Origin: Comamonadaceae bacterium ALPHA2B
GTDB taxonomy: Bacteria; Pseudomonadota; Gammaproteobacteria; Burkholderiales; Burkholderiaceae_C
Length of the DNA stretch: 64,000 bases
Assembly (NCBI GenBank): GCA_005503065.1
Contig: SCOE01000003.1
Coordinates: 124,001 to 188,000, forward strand
Reading direction: 5' to 3'
Below are positions 7,199 to 14,372 of this stretch, one piece after another (the stretch's first letter is position 1; the number at the start of each line of letters is the position of its first letter). The position numbers were made by a program, and so were the translations under genes. A model generated the notes under the pieces. It saw only the letters and a list, made by a program, of their open reading frames with translations, did not search any database and was not told the origin of the DNA.

Positions 7199-7870
7199 AT
7201 GATTAGTAAGAAACAAGAAGAATACTTAGCCGTGGCAAAGCGGCTCAAAACAAGAAAATACGCAACGATTGCCAAGAACGTGAACCGCACACGCCAAGCG
7301 GTCCATGCCGCTTTATCCAAACCAGAGGCCAAGAAAAAGCTCTTGAGCACGCAGATTGGCGTTGAAGAGGCTCAGGACAGCGCGTTTGTAGCGGCAGTAA
7401 AAGCCCTGAAGCTGAGCACTCAGCTCTACTGCGTACAGGAGCTCGCCTGGCGTGCTGGATTCCCCAAGTACCCAAGAGCTCGCCAGGCCTTACAGAAGGC
7501 CGGCATACCGTACCGAACACGCACGGGGGGAGTATCGCTACTCGTGAGATTCGCCAGTAAGCTTCCCAACACCCATAAGCTCACCGCCAGGCAGATAGCT
7601 GACCTCTCAGGCTTGCGTGGCTACAACTGGCCTCAGGGTGTCTTGAGACGCTACGGCATACCGTTTCTTGAGGTGAGACGAGGAGGAGCACAACGCAGCT
7701 CCCCATTAGCCGAGTTCGCCAGGACGTTGCCCAACAGCGCTTCACTCACGGCCAGGCAGATAGCCGACCTGGGCGGCTTCCAGCACTACAAGCGCCCGAG
7801 CGTGATCCTCAAGCAGTGCGGCATACCGTTTCTACAGGTCAAGCCAGGTGGCGCCAGGCTCGACAGTTGA
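7199..7870 (+). CDS. Repeat helix-turn-helix protein (three tandem modules)
   Basis: 223 residues, basic. A short N-terminal HTH-like part (YATIAKNVNRTRQAVHAAL) is followed by three tandem modules of about 55-60 residues. The last two are clearly homologous (FASKLPNTHKLTARQIADL...GIPFLEVRRGGA and FARTLPNSASLTARQIADL...GIPFLQVKPGGA); the first is worn. Each module looks like an HTH (LTARQIADLSG) plus a beta hairpin. The same GIPY/GIPF element ends the protein at 8374-8907. ATG 7199 has GGGAGGGG upstream. Probably a sequence-specific DNA-binding regulator; target unknown. Confidence 0.7.
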   Translation: MISKKQEEYLAVAKRLKTRKYATIAKNVNRTRQAVHAALSKPEAKKKLLSTQIGVEEAQDSAFVAAVKALKLSTQLYCVQELAWRAGFPKYPRARQALQKAGIPYRTRTGGVSLLVRFASKLPNTHKLTARQIADLSGLRGYNWPQGVLRRYGIPFLEVRRGGAQRSSPLAEFARTLPNSASLTARQIADLGGFQHYKRPSVILKQCGIPFLQVKPGGARLDS

Positions 7871-7911
7871 ATCACCAGCCAGGCCGTAGAGGGGCGTCCC
7901 AACCCCTACCC

Positions 7912-7958
7912 CACTCAAACGCCGTTGAGGCTCCCAGCGCGCCGTAGCGCTTCTTTGA
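7912..7958 (+). repeat. 47-bp repeat, copy 1
   Basis: Starts with CACTCAAACGCCGTTGAGG and is repeated with two mismatches seen at 9165-9211. This copy is non-coding, after the repeat-HTH gene; the second copy forms the end of a coding sequence. It contains an AGCGC...GCGCT dyad. Confidence 0.75.
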
Positions 7959-7976
7959 ATGAGCCCCAGCAAAACC

Positions 7977-8001
7977 AAGCCCTCAAGAAGAGGGCTTTTT
8001 C
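7977..8001 (+). terminator. Terminator, first copy of a duplicated intergenic cassette
   Basis: AGCCCTC (7978-7984), loop AAGAA, GAGGGCT (7990-7996), then T5. The terminator and the promoter after it (7977-8119) are repeated at 9500-9644. Confidence 0.8.
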
Positions 8002-8067
8002 ATTTCTACCGCTTGTTCCGAATATCGACCGTTTGATAACTCAACTCAAATAAATATCCTCATTTAT

Positions 8068-8095
8068 TTGACAAACAACAGTCTTTTGCTATATT
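8068..8095 (+). promoter_or_regulatory. Promoter, TTGACA / TGCTATATT
   Basis: TTGACA (8068-8073), 16 bp, TATATT (8090-8095) with TGC just before it (extended -10), followed by the shared GATTATTACAACA stretch. Almost identical to the promoter at 9593. Confidence 0.8.
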
Positions 8096-8119
8096 GATTA
8101 TTACAACACGGAGAACAAC

Positions 8120-8353
8120 ATGCATACCTACACTACCACATTCAAAGTACAACCCTCACACGGCGGCCTACAGGTTCACACTTTCCAAGGCGAAGCGAAG
8201 GACAAACGCATAGCTGAAGAGCGCGCCTATGAAAAGCTGATTGCTCAATACGACGACGAGATAAGCATAGTCTCGCAATCCACAAAAGCGGGAAACTCAT
8301 GCGACTACGACCGCAGGGACTTTCAAGCCAAGCAGAAAAAACAAAGACATTGA
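8120..8353 (+). CDS. Unknown 77-residue protein
   Basis: Small polar, basic protein. It carries a lysine/arginine-rich C-terminus (DRRDFQAKQKKQRH) and a helical centre (KDKRIAEERAYEKLIAQYDDE). It could be a nucleic-acid-binding protein by charge, but no family is recognised. CGGAGAAC precedes the ATG. First gene of a three-gene unit. Confidence 0.6.
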   Translation: MHTYTTTFKVQPSHGGLQVHTFQGEAKDKRIAEERAYEKLIAQYDDEISIVSQSTKAGNSCDYDRRDFQAKQKKQRH

Positions 8354-8373
8354 AAAATAAGAAGGGAGAAAAA

Positions 8374-8907
8374 ATGTTCAGCAACAACAATCATAATAAC
8401 TGGAGCGCAGGACAGCTTAGCGCAATCATCGATTCAATCCGAGATTCCAACAACGGAAAGTGCTCTGTTCGAATGGTGGCCGAGCGGATAGGACGAAGCG
8501 AGTGGGATACGTGGACTCTTCTACATGATTCAGGGCTTCAAACGAGGCTATATCAAGAGAGCTTAGAAGAACTTCATGAAAAAATACGAAGTGACGCTCA
8601 GACTTGCTCTATGGATGAGCTATATAAACGTTACGGAGCCAGTTGGAAGAACAAAAAAAGCTTTTGCAACTCATTGTATAACCATAAGGTCCTGAGGAGT
8701 GGCAGACCTCACGGACCAGGTCTGAAAGCATCGCAGCAACTGCAAACCGACGTCAGCAAAAATGGATACGACGTCTCAACGCTAACGCTGAAAGAGATTG
8801 GAGAAATGTATGGTCTGCCGGTTGCAAGCCTCCTAAAAATCGCAAAGCGACATGGCATTCCATACAAGAAAGCTCAACGCGGTCGGCCGTGTAAGGTGAG
8901 GGCATGA
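8374..8907 (+). CDS. HTH-like protein with GIPY element, 177 residues
   Basis: Two probable HTH segments: MVAERIGRSEWDTWTLLHDSG (about 30-50) and LTLKEIGEMYGLPVASLLKIA (about 140-160). The second is followed by RHGIPYKKAQRGRP, the same end as the modules in the protein at 7199-7870, so the two are related. ATG 8374 follows GGGAG. Its stop overlaps the next start (ATGA), so translation is probably coupled. Likely DNA-binding; target unknown. Confidence 0.65.
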   Translation: MFSNNNHNNWSAGQLSAIIDSIRDSNNGKCSVRMVAERIGRSEWDTWTLLHDSGLQTRLYQESLEELHEKIRSDAQTCSMDELYKRYGASWKNKKSFCNSLYNHKVLRSGRPHGPGLKASQQLQTDVSKNGYDVSTLTLKEIGEMYGLPVASLLKIAKRHGIPYKKAQRGRPCKVRA

Positions 8908-9200
8908 GCTCACCCATTATTGAGACCGTCACGCTCCTCATACGTGTGCGAGGCACCCGCACCCCTATCGCAGTGAGTATCGACTTCCAGGGCCGCCACA
9001 AGCTCAAGAAAACGCACTTTCACGAACGTGGTGTGCGCTACCCCTGCCACACCTGGGAGCGCCTGGACGGCGAGATTGACTGCTACCCCGAGGTGCTGGA
9101 GGAAGCCAAGCGCAACGGGCTCAACCCCGAGCTCAGCCAGGCGAGGTACTCCCAACACATAGAGCACTCAAACGCCGTGGAGGCTCCCAGCGCGCCATAG
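8904..9200 (+). CDS. Unknown 98-residue protein
   Basis: Overlaps the previous gene by ATGA. Contains His/Cys residues (HFHERGVRYPCHTW, DCYPE) but no clear zinc motif. The last dozen residues (NAVEAPSAP) are encoded by copy 2 of the 47-bp repeat, so its C-terminus was formed or replaced by a duplication event. Function unknown. Confidence 0.55.
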   Translation: MSSPIIETVTLLIRVRGTRTPIAVSIDFQGRHKLKKTHFHERGVRYPCHTWERLDGEIDCYPEVLEEAKRNGLNPELSQARYSQHIEHSNAVEAPSAP

Positions 9201-9211
9201 CGCTTCTTTGA
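9165..9211 (+). repeat. 47-bp repeat, copy 2
   Basis: Matches 7912-7958 with two differences. Here it covers the last codons and stop of the 98-residue gene. Confidence 0.75.
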
Positions 9212-9257
9212 GCACTTCGCTTTTAACCCCACTTAACCAACAACAATAAGGAGACAT

Positions 9258-9479
9258 ATGAAAAAACAAACACAAGCCCTCGCAATAACTCTACTTACTT
9301 TCGCCAACTTGGCTCAAAGCAAGACTTACGAAGCGCCCATTCCAGTAGATTTCCCCAAACCCGAAGCAATCACCATCTTTTGCTTTGAAGGGGTTCTTTA
9401 CCTATCCAATTCGAAGGGAATGACGCATGCAGTGGACCGCATGGGCAAACCTTTATCTTGTCAACAACGCAAAAGCTGA
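9258..9479 (+). CDS. Small exported protein, 73 residues
   Basis: N-terminus KKQTQALAITLLTFANLAQS is a typical Sec signal peptide with cleavage near AQS-K. The mature part is about 52 residues with two Cys (ITIFCFEG and LSCQQ) that could form a disulfide. AAGGAGAC lies before the ATG and a terminator follows. First of a run of small envelope proteins. Function unknown. Confidence 0.65.
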   Translation: MKKQTQALAITLLTFANLAQSKTYEAPIPVDFPKPEAITIFCFEGVLYLSNSKGMTHAVDRMGKPLSCQQRKS

Positions 9480-9499
9480 ATTTTCAGCCTCAACAACAT

Positions 9500-9526
9500 T
9501 AAGCCCTCTTCGTGAGGGCTTTTTTC
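9500..9526 (+). terminator. Terminator, second copy of the duplicated cassette
   Basis: AAGCCCTC, loop TTCG, TGAGGGCTT followed by T6. It corresponds to 7977-8001. Confidence 0.85.
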
Positions 9527-9592
9527 ATTTCTACCGCTTATTCCAAGTTTCTGCCGCTTGATAACTCTAATCAACTAAATATCCTCATTTAT

Positions 9593-9620
9593 TTGACAAA
9601 TGAGTAAGTTTTGCTATATT
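9593..9620 (+). promoter_or_regulatory. Promoter, TTGACA / TGCTATATT (cassette copy 2)
   Basis: TTGACA (9593-9598), 16 bp, TATATT (9615-9620), extended -10 TGC, then GATTATTACAACA. Drives the 9645-11305 gene run. Confidence 0.8.
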
Positions 9621-9644
9621 GATTATTACAACAAAGGAGAATTT

Positions 9645-9905
9645 ATGAATAACAACTACAAAACAATTATTGACGCTGGCTTTAATATTGAAATTCGCTC
9701 ACAGAGATTTTCAACAGCAAGAATTTATTTGACTAAACAAGGCGTTCGCACTGGGGATTGGAAAGAATTTCCAAGCGGTCAATATAATGCCTCTGTATTG
9801 ACTGATAAAGCTCCAAATACAAGAGCTGGCACACGAATTGACGAAGCTTTGAGCTGGCTCGCTAAACGCCCTCAAATAGCAAATGCCAAGGGCACAGCGG
9901 CGTAA
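9645..9905 (+). CDS. Unknown 86-residue protein
   Basis: Starts at ATG 9645, correctly placed after AAAGGAG; an upstream ATG at 9600 lies inside the promoter and is not used. Small basic cytosolic protein with mixed strand/helix pattern (FNIEIRSQRFSTARIYL). No family recognised. Confidence 0.6.
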   Translation: MNNNYKTIIDAGFNIEIRSQRFSTARIYLTKQGVRTGDWKEFPSGQYNASVLTDKAPNTRAGTRIDEALSWLAKRPQIANAKGTAA

Positions 9906-9941
9906 GACGATATCAAGGATAAATACATAAAGGAGGCAAGA

Positions 9942-10388
9942 ATGAAAACAACACAAGAACAAAATAACCTGATAAGCAAGCTTATTGTCTTGGGCTCTGC
10001 CCTCGGCACAACGCCGCAGATAGTCCCCAAAGCTTCTGTGTTCCCCAAGACTCAGGCTGGTGTCTACACAGCACATGAGCGCCAAAGCCTCATAGCGCTT
10101 CTCTCCACCGCACAGACCTACCACGGCGCTCACCACTACCGTGATTCCGAGGACGACTATGAGCGCAACCTCTGGGCCATGCGTAGCGCCGAGCTCAGCA
10201 CACAGATTGAGCGCCTGAAGACCGACCGTAAGGCCACAGGACTTTTGGACACTCTCATAGACGCCGAATGCTGGCTCTGCGAAGCCCAGGCCTATAGCGC
10301 ATACGACAGCGAGCTCACCAAAGCAATTTCAACACTCAGCCGCCGCATTCACAAAGAGATTGCGGGCTACTACTTCAAAATGAACTAA
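9942..10388 (+). CDS. Unknown helical protein, 148 residues
   Basis: AAAGGAGG before ATG. Mostly helical, with several Trp and Cys (AECWLCEAQAY) and an ERNLWAMRSAELSTQIERLK helix that could form a coiled coil. It ends in YYFKMN, which is only loosely like the shared FKI tail. No recognised domain. Confidence 0.6.
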   Translation: MKTTQEQNNLISKLIVLGSALGTTPQIVPKASVFPKTQAGVYTAHERQSLIALLSTAQTYHGAHHYRDSEDDYERNLWAMRSAELSTQIERLKTDRKATGLLDTLIDAECWLCEAQAYSAYDSELTKAISTLSRRIHKEIAGYYFKMN

Positions 10389-10419
10389 ACCAAAAATAAT
10401 GATAAGGAGGATTAAAACA

Positions 10420-10515
10420 ATGAAACGATTACTCAAAACCTTGTGGGCAATACTGTCCGCATTCAAACCAGAAGAAAGCTTGAACGACAGGGCGAGCAAG
10501 GAGCGCAGTTTATGA
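10420..10515 (+). CDS. 31-residue peptide gene with strong ribosome site
   Basis: ATG at 10420 lies 9 bases after a full AAGGAGG. It encodes MKRLLKTLWAILSAFKPEES and 11 more polar residues: a basic amphipathic N-terminal helix and a charged tail. The stop TGA overlaps the next start (ATGA at 10512-10515), so it may act as a leader that couples translation of the next gene, or as a small membrane-binding peptide. Confidence 0.5.
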   Translation: MKRLLKTLWAILSAFKPEESLNDRASKERSL

Positions 10516-10700
10516 GCAGCTTTTACTACATAGCCTTCGTTATCGGCTTCACCACAACTGCATTCAGCCAGTTCGACAAAGTTCAAGCAGACTTTACGAC
10601 ATACCAAACTCAGGTGCGCCAAATTAGCACTGCTACGCCACAGGCAACTTGCCAACGAGCGCTGAGCCAGAATTTTTGCTCAAACTTTATCAAATCATAA
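10512..10700 (+). CDS. Small exported protein, 62 residues
   Basis: Signal-peptide-like start (SSFYYIAFVIGFTTTAFSQF) with cleavage near AFS-Q. The mature part is about 43 residues with two Cys (ATCQRALSQNFCSNF) spaced by nine residues. The start is fixed by ATGA overlap with the 31-residue gene. Function unknown. Confidence 0.55.
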   Translation: MSSFYYIAFVIGFTTTAFSQFDKVQADFTTYQTQVRQISTATPQATCQRALSQNFCSNFIKS

Positions 10701-10719
10701 CTACAGAAAAGGGAGATAT

Positions 10720-10890
10720 ATGAAAAACAAAACAACAGCAATCGCAATCGGCCTACTCGCACTGGCAGCAGCTTATGGAGTGAAGGCTGAGCCAATCACT
10801 TGTGAGCCAGTCGTTCTAACAGCTCCTCAAGGCCAGCTCAATGACGCCTTGAGCGACAAGTACCGTGCTCAGCCTGAGGTGAGAGCATGA
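10720..10890 (+). CDS. Small exported protein, 56 residues
   Basis: GGGAGATAT precedes ATG 10720. MKNKTTAIAIGLLALAAAYG is a clear signal peptide with cleavage near VKA-E; the mature part of about 35 residues has one Cys (ITCEPVV). The stop overlaps the next ATG (10887). Function unknown. Confidence 0.6.
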   Translation: MKNKTTAIAIGLLALAAAYGVKAEPITCEPVVLTAPQGQLNDALSDKYRAQPEVRA

Positions 10891-11147
10891 GAGCTTTTTT
10901 GGCGCTCAACCTCTCCGTCCCTGCCTGGTTGGTCCTGGGTCTTCTTATGTCAGTCGCCGCCCAGAACCATTTTCTCTACACCCATGCAGTCCAGGCTTGG
11001 AGGGAGAAAGAAATGGCGCAGGCCAACTCACGCTCTTGCGACGACTATCTACAACCTGGCGTCAGATACAGCAATTTATCTGATTCACAGAAGACTCACT
11101 ACGACAAGTGCCACAACAACCCAACAACAAAAAAGGAGAAACCATGA
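10887..11147 (+). CDS. Small membrane or exported protein, 86 residues
   Basis: N-terminal hydrophobic helix (LNLSVPAWLVLGLLMSVAAQ) that is either a signal anchor or cleaved after VAA. The outer part has two Cys (RSCDDY, DKCHNN) about 29 residues apart. Overlaps its neighbours by ATGA on both sides, showing a translationally coupled string. Confidence 0.6.
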   Translation: MRAFLALNLSVPAWLVLGLLMSVAAQNHFLYTHAVQAWREKEMAQANSRSCDDYLQPGVRYSNLSDSQKTHYDKCHNNPTTKKEKP

Positions 11148-11305
11148 AATCAATCAAACGCACAAATGAACAACTCGAAGAGAGCACACAAAAACAGTTT
11201 GGCATTGCCCTGGCCGTCTGTCTTTCTATGATATTGACAGTAGCAGCAATAGCTGGAATGGCAGCATATGTGAACTGGAGCACGATTTTGCGCCTCCTTG
11301 CTTGA
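11144..11305 (+). CDS. Single-pass membrane protein, 53 residues
   Basis: AAGGAGAAACC lies before ATG 11144, which overlaps the previous stop. A polar N-terminus of about 18 residues (KRTNEQLEESTQKQ) is followed by one membrane helix (FGIALAVCLSMILTVAAIAGMAAYV). Its stop codon lies inside the next -35 box. Function unknown; the size and shape also fit entry-exclusion or small accessory proteins. Confidence 0.55.
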   Translation: MKSIKRTNEQLEESTQKQFGIALAVCLSMILTVAAIAGMAAYVNWSTILRLLA

Positions 11306-11329
11306 CAATGAAAGCCTTTGTGCTACTTT
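11302..11329 (+). promoter_or_regulatory. Promoter before the 11359-13251 operon
   Basis: TTGACA (11302-11307), 16 bp, TACTTT (11324-11329) with TGC (extended -10), then ATAGAACAACAACA. Same design as the promoters at 22190 and 27913. Confidence 0.75.
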
Positions 11330-11358
11330 GATAGAACAACAACAATTATGGAGGAACT

Positions 11359-11670
11359 ATGAGAAAAACAATTTACACAACTTTGATAGCAGCATTTGCT
11401 TTTAGCACATCAGTAAGCGCATTTGCAGCACAGGTAGACAAAGCTGAAAACGTTGATTGGAGCAAGATTTATCACGGCTACATTGACGATTGCTTAGGAC
11501 AAGAGCGAGGCTTTTACGCTCACCCTGTGGACTACGACGACCAATGCCGTCCAGTGCAATACTTCCCCAAAAACGCAACGCCTCAATCTATGCGCAATGT
11601 TTACACCATGCCTGACGGCGCGTATGTGAACTACTACGACATGCCAGGCATAAGAATAATTTTGAAATAA
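11359..11670 (+). CDS. Exported protein, 103 residues
   Basis: Clear Sec signal peptide (KTIYTTLIAAFAFSTSVSAFA, cleavage near AFA-A). The mature part of about 79 residues is rich in Tyr/Asp with two Cys (IDDCLGQ, DDQCRPV) that could pair. TGGAGGA precedes ATG. First gene of the operon that ends with the ParA-like ATPase, an unusual pairing. No family recognised. Confidence 0.65.
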   Translation: MRKTIYTTLIAAFAFSTSVSAFAAQVDKAENVDWSKIYHGYIDDCLGQERGFYAHPVDYDDQCRPVQYFPKNATPQSMRNVYTMPDGAYVNYYDMPGIRIILK

Positions 11671-11686
11671 CAGCAAAGGGAGGGAT

Positions 11687-12157
11687 ATGAAGACAATACA
11701 AGTAGAAAAAGAAAGTCTTAACAACAAAATCATGGGCCGCGACGGCAAAGAGCGCAGAAACATGCGCCCCTATGTGGCTGAGTTTGTGCTCAAGAGAGTT
11801 GGCAAGGAAACAAAAGTGCAGAAGGACTACTTGCGCCCAGCGCAAATGGTGTATCTGGGCGAGAAGGGTTGCTCCGAAGAGCTCGACCAGCGCCGCTACA
11901 CCTGGGAGGCTCCCCAGTTCGTGCCGCTCTCAATCGGCTCTTGTGTGAGCTTCAACGAGTTCGAAACCGTAGACGGTATGTTCGAGGACGGCCAATGGCG
12001 CGACATGACGTTCTTTGAGATTCGCAAGTACCTCACCGACCAGGCCGCGCAGGACAAGGCCAGCAAGCCCAAAGCCACACGCGCTGGCGCGCACGCTGAT
12101 AGCCCCATGGAGCCAGGACTTCCTGCAGACCCGTTCACGGAAGGCTTTGAGCTATGA
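11687..12157 (+). CDS. Unknown soluble protein, 156 residues
   Basis: Basic N-terminal half, then a disordered Pro/Ala-rich end (SKPKATRAGAHADSP). AAGGGAGGG lies before ATG. Overlaps the following gene by ATGA. No recognised domain. Confidence 0.6.
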   Translation: MKTIQVEKESLNNKIMGRDGKERRNMRPYVAEFVLKRVGKETKVQKDYLRPAQMVYLGEKGCSEELDQRRYTWEAPQFVPLSIGSCVSFNEFETVDGMFEDGQWRDMTFFEIRKYLTDQAAQDKASKPKATRAGAHADSPMEPGLPADPFTEGFEL

Positions 12158-12390
12158 CCCACCACTTGACAGACAGGGGGTACTACCAGCTTGAAGAGCT
12201 TTTGAAGCGCTGCGCCACAGCCGGGGACTTCCAAACTCTCACCTACGAGCTCTATTGCTTCGACCCAGAGCGCTTTGCTTACCTGGGGCCACACATGCCA
12301 GACAGCATGGATATTAGCTTTTGGGATATCTATGAGCTATTCAAGCCACTCTTTCAAGAAGAGAGACTAAAGGAAAGAACCACACACTAA
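12154..12390 (+). CDS. Unknown acidic protein, 78 residues
   Basis: ATGA overlap with the preceding gene. Soluble, rich in Tyr and Phe (RGYYQLEELLKRC...YELYCFDPERF), with a helical appearance. It lies directly before the ParA-like gene and might be its small partner, but no DNA-binding motif is visible. Confidence 0.55.
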   Translation: MTHHLTDRGYYQLEELLKRCATAGDFQTLTYELYCFDPERFAYLGPHMPDSMDISFWDIYELFKPLFQEERLKERTTH

Positions 12391-12411
12391 CAACTACAAA
12401 AAGGAGGAACT

Positions 12412-13251
12412 ATGAAAAAAGAGAAAACCATTGACCGCATGTCGGTCTACAACGACCAAAACCAGTATTTACCCTCATACAACAAGCTCAACATTGTTGT
12501 AGCGCAAAACAAGGGAGGACTGGGGAAAACCAAGTGTGCTTTGGCACTTGCCTCAATCGCACGCGACCAAGATTTTGCGTACCAAATGAGAGTGAACACA
12601 GAACGCTTCAAAGTCGCACTCTTCTCTGCCGACCCGGAGAACATGAAGACCATGGTGACGCAAGCTGGCAAGCCTGGCGACCCATACACCACCTTCGCTC
12701 TTCACAACGTCAACAAGCGTGAGGGCGTAGAAGACATTTTGAACGTGCTGGAAAAGCACCAAGACGCCGATATCGTGATAACTGACTTTCGCGCCAATGC
12801 GCTTAAGTTTTTCGGTCAAATCACAGAAGACCCTGAAGAGTATTTCACGTTGGCTGAGGAGCTCGGTTTTAAGACCGTGTTGGTGATACCCATTGACGGC
12901 CAGCAAGACAGCTTCCAAGGCCTTGAGTTTGCTCTCACCACTTTCGGGGACAAACCTATCTATGTGGTCGCACACCGCTCCACTGAGGCTGAGCCATACA
13001 ACTTCACTCGCTCTCGCACAAAGGAATACTTCAACCTTGTGAACGAAATGAAGAACGCAGGCCGCTCAATCATTGAGTGGGATACTCCACAAGTGAGCAA
13101 ACTTGTTCTCAACGCCGCTGAACAACATAGCCTTGGTGAATATGACGAGGCACTTATTAAGACAGGGGCAATCCCAATCGTCAATCGCTCTGGACTTCGC
13201 AAAGGCAAAGAACGATACATAACCCTGTTTAGGGAACTACTCACAGCTTAA
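12412..13251 (+). CDS. ParA/MinD-family ATPase
   Basis: 279 residues with the deviant Walker A QNKGGLGKTK (about 32-41; signature lysine KGGxGKT) and a switch-II-like strand DIVITDFRAN, in place of the usual D-x-P-P. The C-terminal half follows ParA-like strand/helix order (VLVIPIDGQQDSFQGLEFAL). AAAGGAGGA precedes ATG. ParA ATPases segregate plasmids or position complexes; on integrative elements they can stabilise the excised circle. No parB or HTH partner is evident directly downstream; the terminator at 13258 follows. Its place behind exported-protein genes is odd, so a role in positioning the transfer machinery is an alternative. Confidence 0.78.
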   Translation: MKKEKTIDRMSVYNDQNQYLPSYNKLNIVVAQNKGGLGKTKCALALASIARDQDFAYQMRVNTERFKVALFSADPENMKTMVTQAGKPGDPYTTFALHNVNKREGVEDILNVLEKHQDADIVITDFRANALKFFGQITEDPEEYFTLAEELGFKTVLVIPIDGQQDSFQGLEFALTTFGDKPIYVVAHRSTEAEPYNFTRSRTKEYFNLVNEMKNAGRSIIEWDTPQVSKLVLNAAEQHSLGEYDEALIKTGAIPIVNRSGLRKGKERYITLFRELLTA

Positions 13252-13257
13252 AAGAAG

Positions 13258-13281
13258 AAGGCCCAACAAAGGGCCTTTTTC
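13258..13281 (+). terminator. Terminator after the ParA-like gene
   Basis: GGCCC (13260-13264), loop AACAAA, GGGCC (13271-13275), T5. Confidence 0.8.
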
Positions 13282-13331
13282 ATAGTCTTGCCTGAAGCTT
13301 GAAGTTTGCGATAATAAATATGTGAATTAGC

Positions 13332-13475
13332 TTGACAAATGACGAAATTCCACTAACATAGATACTAATACTGTGTGTATCTATTTCAGAGTGATAAAAT
13401 TCTAGGAAAATTTTATCACAGAATACTGGAATATCGGCAACCGCCAAAAAGGCTCTCCTCGTGAGAGTCTTTTTT
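13332..13475 (+). ncRNA. Candidate small RNA with own promoter and terminator
   Basis: Between two convergent genes lies TTGACA (13332-13337), 16 bp, TAACAT (13354-13359), so a transcript would start near 13366. It contains a dyad ATAGATAC (13358-13365)/GTATCTAT (13377-13384). A perfect 11-bp hairpin follows (GTGATAAAATT at 13391-13401 with AATTTTATCAC at 13409-13419). A terminator follows at about 13449-13475 (GGCTCTC/GAGAGTC, T6). There is no ribosome site plus ORF. The terminator is close to symmetric and probably also ends the minus-strand gene at 13497. Inferred RNA of about 105-110 nt; function unknown. Confidence 0.5.
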
Positions 13476-13496
13476 ATGCCCGCCAAAGGGCCTTTT

Positions 13497-14324
13497 TCAT
13501 ATCCTTGCCTGAAGTCTTCCAAGCGTCTGCTTGGCTATCTGGGGCCAATCCATGGGCTCTATGACCTCCTGGCCGTAGCTCTCAAAACCGACGCGCTCAA
13601 GGTATCCCACGAGGAAGGTGCGAGCTGACCGGCAATCGGCGTCGCTTCCCACCTGGCACACAGTGGCTATGAGGCCGTCCAAGGTGCGCAGCTTGTCCAC
13701 GAGCTTCCCAGCTCGAATAGGGAACTCCACCCCTTGGAACACCGGGCATTGGCTGTCCAGGCTCCAGACAACCCCTTGTGGCTCTCCTATCCCAGCTTCG
13801 CTGGGTATGCGCAGTCCGCCTGGCTGAACTCCACCAGGCACCACCACTGAGGCCGCCAAACGCTCTACAGGCCCCGGACGCTTCACCTGAGCCTCTGGCA
13901 AAGGGTTTGACCTGGCAGTGTCTCCAGCACTTGTGTAACGCAGCCGTTGGCCGTTTTGCTGAACCTCTTGAGGACCGCCCTGAGCAGCACGAGTAACGCT
14001 TGCGCCGCTGTCCCAATGTTTGTTAGAGAAGGCTTGACCTGAACGCTTGAAGACCCGTTCTCCCCTTTCCATACGCACCGTATGAAACGTCGCTCTCAAT
14101 GCGCTAACAGTCGTATTTACCTCAAATTCGCGTGCCATGTAGTCTACCAAGTACTCATAACATCCAATTCTTTGAGCTTTTAGCAATCCAAACATTTCTA
14201 CATAACTATCGTAGTTTTCCCGCACTATTTCGATAAGTGTTGCCTGCGATACGCGAAAGTTGCTCCTCAGCTTCTCCAACTCGTTAGCGATACTTATTTT
14301 TGTTAGCTCTTTTAAATGACTCAT
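13497..14324 (-). CDS. Unknown protein, 275 residues, divergent from the transfer region
   Basis: The only clear minus-strand gene of the element besides the integrase. The first 90 residues are helical (LTKISIANELEKLRSNFRVSQATLIEIVRENYDSYVEMFG...), the middle is a disordered Gly/Pro/Gln-rich linker (about 105-180), and the last 90 residues form a second domain. The layout (N-terminal helical domain, linker, C-terminal domain) would suit a DNA-binding protein of the adjacent oriT-like region, but there is no recognisable motif. TCCTCC on the + strand at about 14332-14337 (AGGAGGA on the minus strand) marks its ribosome site. Confidence 0.68.
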   Translation of the reverse strand: MSHLKELTKISIANELEKLRSNFRVSQATLIEIVRENYDSYVEMFGLLKAQRIGCYEYLVDYMAREFEVNTTVSALRATFHTVRMERGERVFKRSGQAFSNKHWDSGASVTRAAQGGPQEVQQNGQRLRYTSAGDTARSNPLPEAQVKRPGPVERLAASVVVPGGVQPGGLRIPSEAGIGEPQGVVWSLDSQCPVFQGVEFPIRAGKLVDKLRTLDGLIATVCQVGSDADCRSARTFLVGYLERVGFESYGQEVIEPMDWPQIAKQTLGRLQARI

Positions 14325-14372
14325 TTTGATTCCTCCTATTGTCTCCTAAATTAGCAGATATTTTCTAAAAAG

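Noticed and set aside
12412-13251. Possible NifH/MinD or StbC-like specific assignment for the Walker-type ATPase
   Set aside because: The deviant Walker A supports only the broad ParA/MinD family; no partner or signature allows a finer name.
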